Shown piece by piece: positions 51,835-56,629 of a stretch of 56,629 nucleotides of DNA. Every line of letters starts with the position of its first letter. Position 1 is the stretch's first letter. The position numbers were made by a program, and so were the translations under genes. The notes under the pieces are model-generated. The model saw nothing but the letters and a program-made list of their open reading frames with translations. It had not been told where the DNA came from and did no database searches. The DNA is from an uncultured Oscillibacter sp. (lineage in GTDB: Bacteria > Bacillota > Clostridia > Oscillospirales > Oscillospiraceae). The stretch covers positions 1 to 56,629 of the forward strand of contig CAAGJQ010000108.1 in assembly GCA_900770295.1 (NCBI GenBank), in the 5' to 3' direction.

Positions 51835-53467
51835 GCACCCACTGCGCCGCATCCTGGCCAATACGCTACGGGACGCCTGGCTTTTGACGCTGGCGCTGCT
51901 GGCAGCGGTGGCGGGCTCCATCGTCTGCGGCCTGCTGCCGCCTCTGGTGCTGGAGGACATCGTGGACGGCCTGACCTCCGGCGGGGCGGTGTCCCTCCGG
52001 CTGGCCTGGCTGTACTTCGGCGCCGTGGCCGCCTCCGGCCTGTTTGAGACGGCCAAGGAATTCCTCATCACCGTTCTGGGCCAGAAGATCACCCGGGCCC
52101 TGCGCCATGCCATGTGCGCCAAGCTCTCCCGCCTGCCCGCGTCCTACTTCTCCGCCCAGGCCCCCGGCGTCACCAGCTCCCGGTTCGTCAACGACGTGGA
52201 CACCGTGGAGGCCCTGTTCGCCTCCGGCGTCATCAGCATGGCGGTGGACGTGTGCAAGGTGGTCAGCATTCTGGCGGTCATCTTCGTGAAGAGCCGGGGC
52301 CTGGGGCTGCTGCTGGTGCTGGTGACGCCCCTGCTGTTCGCCATGACCCGGGTCTTTCAGAAGCGGATGCTCCGGGCCCAGGTGGAGAACCGGGTGGCCG
52401 TGGGCAAGGTCAGCCAGCATGTGCCGGAGACCATCCGCAACATCCGCATGATCCACACCTTCCGCAAGGAGCGGTACATGGAGGAGCGCTACGACAGTGC
52501 CATCCAGGAGAGCTACCGCGCCATGGAGCGCTCCAACTTCTACGATGCCGTCTACTCCCCCATCATCCTGACGGTCAGCGCCGTTGTGGTGGCGGTGATG
52601 ATGGTGTGTTCTTCCCTGGGCGGCGGGATGCAGGCGTTTTTCGGCATGTCCGTGGGCACCGCCGTGGCGGTCATCGCCTACGTGGGCAAGGTCTTTGAAC
52701 CTCTTGAGAGCATCGGCATGGAGATCCAGAACATCCAGTCCGCCGTGGCCGGCGTCCGGCGCATCCGGGAGTTCCTGGAGGAGCCGGAGCAGACCGCCGC
52801 CGACAGCTCCATCACCCTGGAGGCCCTGCGCGCCAGCGGCCAGCCCCCTGTGCAGCTGACGGACGTGGACTTCAGCTACGACGGCGTCCAGCCCATTCTG
52901 AACCACTGCGGCTTCACGGTGAACACCGGGGAGAGCGCCACTCTGGTGGGCCGGACCGGCGCGGGAAAAAGCACGGTCTTCAAGCTGCTGCTGGGACTGT
53001 ACGCCCCCACAGCAGGCAGCGTCCGTATCTTCGGCGCTGACGCCGCCAGCATCCCCAACGGCGTCAAGCGGAAGCTCTTCGGCTGCGTGGAGCAGTCCCC
53101 CCGCCTGGTGCCCGGCACCGTGGCAGAGCAGATCACGCTGTGGGATGACTCCATCTCCCGGGAGCAGGTCATAGCCGCTGCCGCCATGGTGGGGCTCCAC
53201 GAGACCATCTCCCATCTGGAGCAGGGCTACGACACCCCCTGCACGGAGTCCCTGTTCTCCCAGGGTGAGCTGCAGCTCCTGGCCATCGCCAGGGCCGTGG
53301 CCGCCGACCCCGCCATCCTGCTGCTGGACGAGATCACCGCTAATCTGGACGTGGATACCGAGCGGCGGGTCCTGGACGCCCTGCAAAAGGCGGCTCAGAG
53401 CCGCACCGTCCTTTCCATCTCCCACCGGCTGTACCGAAAGACGGGCGGGCAGCGGATTCAGCTGTGA
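51827..53467 (+). CDS. ABC exporter half-transporter, subunit B of a heterodimer
   Basis: 546 residues: six membrane helices (about 10-300) and an ATPase domain. Walker A GRTGAGKST and Walker B ILLLDEITANLD with intact glutamate, H-loop SISHRL; the signature is degenerate (FSQGELQ instead of LSGGQ). Together with subunit A's Asp, one ATP site is canonical and the other degenerate. The protein ends 15 residues after the H-loop histidine, shorter than most exporters. I chose ATG 51827; the GTG at 51815 overlaps the ribosome site AGGAGG. Confidence 0.9.
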   Translation: MNKHPLRRILANTLRDAWLLTLALLAAVAGSIVCGLLPPLVLEDIVDGLTSGGAVSLRLAWLYFGAVAASGLFETAKEFLITVLGQKITRALRHAMCAKLSRLPASYFSAQAPGVTSSRFVNDVDTVEALFASGVISMAVDVCKVVSILAVIFVKSRGLGLLLVLVTPLLFAMTRVFQKRMLRAQVENRVAVGKVSQHVPETIRNIRMIHTFRKERYMEERYDSAIQESYRAMERSNFYDAVYSPIILTVSAVVVAVMMVCSSLGGGMQAFFGMSVGTAVAVIAYVGKVFEPLESIGMEIQNIQSAVAGVRRIREFLEEPEQTAADSSITLEALRASGQPPVQLTDVDFSYDGVQPILNHCGFTVNTGESATLVGRTGAGKSTVFKLLLGLYAPTAGSVRIFGADAASIPNGVKRKLFGCVEQSPRLVPGTVAEQITLWDDSISREQVIAAAAMVGLHETISHLEQGYDTPCTESLFSQGELQLLAIARAVAADPAILLLDEITANLDVDTERRVLDALQKAAQSRTVLSISHRLYRKTGGQRIQL

Positions 53468-53955
53468 TATACGGCTTCTGAAAATACGTGAATTTCAAGG
53501 ACAAACATTGGATACAAAGCGGCTGACAGCACACGCCATGCTGCCGGCCGCTTTTCTCCAAACGCTCCCCGCAAACCGCTCGTTCTGTCTTTCCCAGCCA
53601 TTTCCATTCATTTTGAAGCAAACGGTATCGCAGTATATTACGAAAACGATTTCGTAATTTTCATTCCATTTGCAGCATGAAGGTTTCCTCTCGCGGAAGC
53701 TTTTCGCATATTGGCGCATATTCTTTTTGATTCGTTGAAATATCCCGTTTTTTCTTCTACTGTCACTTTTAAAAGTGCAAATTTCAGCCTATAAATTTAT
53801 CTTTTTGCAACGGAAGCGGAAGAAAATCCGGAAGCTCTCTTGACTTTATTTATATAAAAATGGTATTGTATACATAGGTTTAACGAAAACGTTTGCATGC
53901 GATCTGCAAAGCAGTTCCCCTCTGCATCGAAAGTCCACACAGGAGGTTCTCATCC
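53468..53955. promoter_or_regulatory. 488-base gap: terminator, dyads and promoter of the EEP-HAD pair
   Basis: No gene seen. In order: terminator AAAGCGGC/GCCGCTTT with CAGCA/TGCTG (53516-53555); ATTACGAAA-ACGA-TTTCGTAAT with T4 (53637-53661), hairpin or operator; perfect palindrome CACTTTTAAAAGTG (53764-53777); promoter TTGACT (53840-53845), 18-base spacer, TATTGT (53864-53869); and a cre/LacI-type site CGAAAACGTTTGCA (53884-53897), matching 12 of 14 positions of the CcpA consensus, just downstream of the start point. Confidence 0.6.
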
Positions 53956-54993
53956 ATGAACGGGATTCCCAATGAAGAACGGCAGCGTCTGGGCGCATTG
54001 CTGGACACCGCCACGCAGGCAGAGGTCATGTCCCGCATTCCCCAATTTGCGGAAGCCTCTGTGCAAAACATCGTCCCCGCGCCGCCGGAGCAGCCGGATC
54101 ATCTGGGCGTTCTGGTATTCAATATGGAACGGGGCGTTTGTCTGGCGGAGCTGGGTGATTTTCTGGAGACATGCCCCTCCGTCCATCCCTTTGACGTGAT
54201 CCTTGCCAACGAACTGGACGATGGCTGCGTCCGGTCGGGCTGCAAAGACACCACCAGGGAGCTGGCCCAGCGTCTCGGCATGAATTACGTATTCGGTCTG
54301 GAATTCATTGAACTTGTCAACGGCGCGGACCCCAAGGGCTTCCACGGCAACGCCATCTTCTCCCGGTGGCCCATCAGGCAGGCGAAAATCGTCCGGCTGC
54401 CGGAGCAGTACAACTGGTACTTTGACCGTCAGCGCCGTATTGGCGGGCGGCTGGCCATTCTGGCCGAGCTGGATGTAAACGGGACCAGCGTGGGCGTGGG
54501 CACCATCCACCTGGAAAACCGAACCCACGGCGAAGGCCGGAAAGCCCAGCTGGAAGCCGTTCTCCGGGAGGCAGACGCCATGTTCCCCGGTATGCCGGTG
54601 GTCCTCGGCGGAGATCTGAACACCAACACCTTCGACGGGCGGGACAAGGATGCCATCAACGAGATCGCCGGAAGCCCCGAGCTCCAGCGCCGCTGTCTGG
54701 AGGATGTTGCCGGGTGGGAGGGCTGCCTGCCCGCCGCCATGGCCCGGGGCTACCGGGCTGTGCCGGAAATCCCGATTCTCACCCGGAGAAAGCCTCTGCC
54801 CGGCGGCGGACATCTGGATCTGCGGCTGGACTGGCTGCTGCTGCGGGGGCTGGAACCCACGGAAAGCCGAACGATTTCCACCCGGCGTGAGGACTGCACA
54901 TTCGCAAAGCCCGGCTCCGCGCTGGCCGCGTTCAGCGGCGAGGAGCTCTCTGACCACAATGCGGTCTGGGCGTCTTGCGCCTTATTGAAGTAA
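53956..54993 (+). CDS. Endonuclease/exonuclease/phosphatase (EEP) family hydrolase
   Basis: 345 residues with the EEP/DNase I-fold motifs in order: VFNMERG, ANELDDG (metal Glu), FHGNAIFSR, VGTIHLENRTHG (catalytic His), GGDLNTNT (Asp-Asn), and terminal LSDHNAVWA (Asp-His). No signal peptide, so cytoplasmic. Could be a phosphodiesterase or phosphatase on a small metabolite or nucleic acid. ATG 53956 is 9 bases after AGGAGG. Forms a pair with the HAD gene 19 bases downstream; the cre-like site upstream suggests sugar-responsive control. Confidence 0.85.
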   Translation: MNGIPNEERQRLGALLDTATQAEVMSRIPQFAEASVQNIVPAPPEQPDHLGVLVFNMERGVCLAELGDFLETCPSVHPFDVILANELDDGCVRSGCKDTTRELAQRLGMNYVFGLEFIELVNGADPKGFHGNAIFSRWPIRQAKIVRLPEQYNWYFDRQRRIGGRLAILAELDVNGTSVGVGTIHLENRTHGEGRKAQLEAVLREADAMFPGMPVVLGGDLNTNTFDGRDKDAINEIAGSPELQRRCLEDVAGWEGCLPAAMARGYRAVPEIPILTRRKPLPGGGHLDLRLDWLLLRGLEPTESRTISTRREDCTFAKPGSALAAFSGEELSDHNAVWASCALLK

Positions 54994-55012
54994 ATTTATG
55001 AGGTGATTTACC

Positions 55013-55780
55013 ATGCTGAATACCGTATTGTTTGATATGGGAGGGACTCTGGAGGACATCTGGTACAACGAGGAAACCACCGCCGATGTCATGGAAAAAT
55101 TGCAGGCTGTACTCCGCGTCCACGGTCTGGAGCCGGACTGCGGCCCGGAGGAATTCCGGGCCAGAGTCCTCAGCGGCGTAAAGGATTACAAACGCTGGAG
55201 CGAGGGGGTCATGCGGGAGGCCAAGCCGGAGGAAATCTGGCCGGACTATTACCTGCGGGATTTTCACTTCGATCCGGACAGGCTGCTGCCCATTACCGAA
55301 GAACTGGCAAACCTCTGGGAAGTCACCTACTACCACCGGGAGCTTCGTCCCGGCGTCAGGGAAATGCTGGATGCTTTGAAATCCCGGGGCTATCGGATCG
55401 GCGTCATCTCCAATAACGCCTCCCTTTACAACGTGTTCAACGTGCTGGACGACTACGGCATCCGCGATTATATGGAGGATGTTACCGTATCCAGCATCAC
55501 CGGATACCGCAAACCCCATCCGGAGATCTTCCGCATCTCCATGCGTCAGATGCGCTGTAAGCCGGAAAACTGCGTCTACATGGGCGACACCGTCTCCCGG
55601 GATATCATCGGCGCCAAGCGGGCGGGGTTCGGCAAGGCGGTGCAGATCTACTCCTTCCTCTCCGCCCAAAAGGATGTGGGCGTCGTGGCTGACGCGGAAA
55701 AGCCCGATGTGGTCATTGAAAACTTCCGGCAGTTCCTGGACTGGCTGGACGAGGTCAATCCGGAGATGGCCCCCCGATAA
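55013..55780 (+). CDS. HAD-superfamily hydrolase
   Basis: 255 residues, class I cap. Motif I is DMGGTL (nucleophile Asp8; the usual second Asp is Gly10), motif II VISNN, motif III lysine in GYRKPHPEIF, motif IV MGDTVSRDIIGAKRAG. Loss of the second Asp, the acid/base in phosphatases, occurs in some HAD groups such as dehalogenases and phosphonatases, so a plain phosphatase role is doubtful. Co-transcribed with the EEP hydrolase; ribosome site is GAGGTG before ATG. Confidence 0.88.
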   Translation: MLNTVLFDMGGTLEDIWYNEETTADVMEKLQAVLRVHGLEPDCGPEEFRARVLSGVKDYKRWSEGVMREAKPEEIWPDYYLRDFHFDPDRLLPITEELANLWEVTYYHRELRPGVREMLDALKSRGYRIGVISNNASLYNVFNVLDDYGIRDYMEDVTVSSITGYRKPHPEIFRISMRQMRCKPENCVYMGDTVSRDIIGAKRAGFGKAVQIYSFLSAQKDVGVVADAEKPDVVIENFRQFLDWLDEVNPEMAPR

Positions 55781-55799
55781 ACCGCTTTCTATATGACAG

Positions 55800-55833
55800 A
55801 CGGCAGGAGATCTGCGGATGCATCTCCTGCCGT
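55800..55833 (+). terminator. Terminator between the HAD and CarD genes
   Basis: Perfect 12-base stem ACGGCAGGAGAT (55800-55811) with ATCTCCTGCCGT (55822-55833), then TTTCTT. Serves two convergent genes. Confidence 0.8.
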
Positions 55834-55836
55834 TTC

Positions 55837-56367
55837 TTATCCGTTGGCCGTTCCGGCCGGCGTCTCTCCATTCACCCGGCGGGCAATGTAGGGCTGTACC
55901 TCTTCCATGGGAATCCCCAGCGCCGCGGCCAACTCGCCGTGGAGCAGCTGCTCCGCCTGCTTCATGTACCGTTCATCCACCATGCCCAGGCGCCGCTTCT
56001 GGGCCTCCGCCTGACGGCGTTTCGCGTAAATGGACATCATCAATTCGATCAGATCCCTGCAGTCGTGGCTCTGTACCGCGGTGCGGTAGTGCTGGGCCAG
56101 AGCCTGCAGGGTGGGCGCATGACAGGCCTCCGCCTGGATGGTGGGGATCAGGTCGATCAGCTCCTCCGCCTCCTTCGGAGAGATCACCGGGCGCATGGCC
56201 ACCTTGCTGTTCTCCGCGGGCGTGTAAATGACTCCGTCCTGATAGAGCGGCTTGAGCAGATAATACGCCTTATTCCGGTCCGCACCAGTCATATTCGGAT
56301 GGGTGATCTCTTCCACCCGGCACACACCGGTGGAGCCATATACCACCAGATCTCCTGGCTGAAACAT
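55837..56367 (-). CDS. CarD/CdnL-family RNA-polymerase-binding regulator
   Basis: 176 residues. N-terminal Tudor-like RNAP-interaction domain (1-60, FQPGDLVVYGSTGVCRVEEI), C-terminal all-helical DNA-binding domain (about 75-160). Proteins of this family bind the RNA polymerase beta subunit and stabilise open promoter complexes. ATG is preceded by GAGGAGGAG. Its leader has a terminator-like hairpin. Confidence 0.92.
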   Translation of the reverse strand: MFQPGDLVVYGSTGVCRVEEITHPNMTGADRNKAYYLLKPLYQDGVIYTPAENSKVAMRPVISPKEAEELIDLIPTIQAEACHAPTLQALAQHYRTAVQSHDCRDLIELMMSIYAKRRQAEAQKRRLGMVDERYMKQAEQLLHGELAAALGIPMEEVQPYIARRVNGETPAGTANG

Positions 56368-56392
56368 CCCGTCTCCTCCTCACATATCAAAA

Positions 56393-56439
56393 CGCGCCCG
56401 GTCCCCGCAACTGGACTTACGTCTGTCAGGGACCGCGCG
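56393..56439 (-). promoter_or_regulatory. Leader hairpin of the CarD gene
   Basis: CGCGCGGTCCC (56439-56429) pairs with GGGACC-GG-GCGCG (to 56393), followed by TTTTG, 25 bases before the start codon. A promoter candidate upstream on the minus strand is TTACAT, 18-base spacer, TAAACT (about 56451-56480). Confidence 0.55.
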
Positions 56440-56571
56440 CTGCATATATAGTTTACCACATTTTCTCCGGAAAATGTAAGCAGAAATTTAAAAAGGGTCT
56501 GTTTTTCATTTAAATAATGTCTGCTGAATAATTAAAAAATCCTTGCAGTGCAAGCTGTTGAGGCTGATTTG

Positions 56572-56629
56572 TGATATAATAAGAGTATCAAAAAACGAAA
56601 GAATCAGGCGAAAACCTTGCACTTGGAGG
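56572..56629 (+). promoter_or_regulatory. Extended -10 promoter and ribosome site of the next gene
   Basis: TGATATAAT (56572-56580) is an extended -10 with no good -35, and the window ends in TTGGAGG, a Shine-Dalgarno for a gene starting just outside. Confidence 0.6.

Noticed and set aside
51827..53467. Suspected frameshift truncating ABC subunit B
   Set aside because: The next frames after 53467 do not continue an ABC C-terminus, and all catalytic motifs up to the H-loop are in one frame, so it is probably a naturally short form.
1..56629. Searched for tRNA/rRNA genes, CRISPR repeats, transposases and phage genes
   Set aside because: None recognised on either strand; the only repeat-like region is the hairpin block at 24466-24991.

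Overview
The window is a compact, GC-rich stretch of chromosome. I read it as an anaerobic, monoderm Firmicute of the Clostridia, probably an Oscillospiraceae relative (Oscillibacter, Dysosmobacter or Lawsonibacter type). The grounds are strong purine-rich Shine-Dalgarno sites, TTGACA/TATAAT-type promoters, T-box and lysine riboswitches, lipoprotein binding proteins, and an arginine deiminase route. The species is inference. I saw no rRNA, tRNA, insertion sequence, prophage or CRISPR array. The content is almost wholly amino-acid and peptide metabolism with matching transporters.

Layout. 1-2590: glutamate dehydrogenase (5' end cut by the window) and the branched-chain aminotransferase ilvE. 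2590-8221: a LysR regulator divergent from a tripartite tricarboxylate transporter (tctC-tctB-tctA) coupled to a Gfo/Idh/MocA oxidoreductase. 8425-9661: a lone aminotransferase. 9745-15774 (minus): an MMPL/RND transporter overlapping a 1151-residue surface protein with two GLUG blocks around a long helical stalk. 15885-21846 (minus): an NCS2 permease, then an amino-acid ABC transporter with an AbgB-like amidohydrolase. 22026-26215 (minus): arcA, arcB and a YfcC-type antiporter, with a hairpin-rich non-coding block between arcA and arcB. 26376-29292 (minus): a lysine-riboswitch-controlled NhaC/LysW-type transporter and an M20 deacylase.

29416-34188 (minus): a five-gene operon with a circularly permuted ATP-grasp ligase, an alpha-E protein, a transglutaminase and two M14 aspartoacylase-like proteins. 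34302-37758 (plus): a ThrE-type exporter, then a MoxR/VWA pair. 37839-40935 (minus): a C39-like peptidase, a nitrilase and an M20D amidohydrolase. 41059-42836 (minus): O-acetylhomoserine sulfhydrylase behind what looks like a translated attenuator with a cysteine-codon run. 42906-48464 (minus): ilvC-ilvD-DUF815 (perhaps with a LysE exporter) behind two tandem T-boxes whose best specifiers read Ile and Val. 48601-56367: a beta-hydroxyacid dehydrogenase, a MarR-controlled heterodimeric ABC exporter, an EEP-fold hydrolase with a HAD hydrolase, and a CarD regulator. The window ends at the promoter and ribosome-binding site of the next gene.

The genes suit an amino-acid-fermenting gut-type anaerobe: glutamate, branched-chain, sulfur, lysine and arginine pools are each sensed by RNA leaders or local regulators and tied to their own transporter or deacylase. 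The most promising poorly described systems are the cysteine attenuator at metY, the ATP-grasp/alpha-E/transglutaminase/M14 operon, and the MMPL-GLUG stalk pair.
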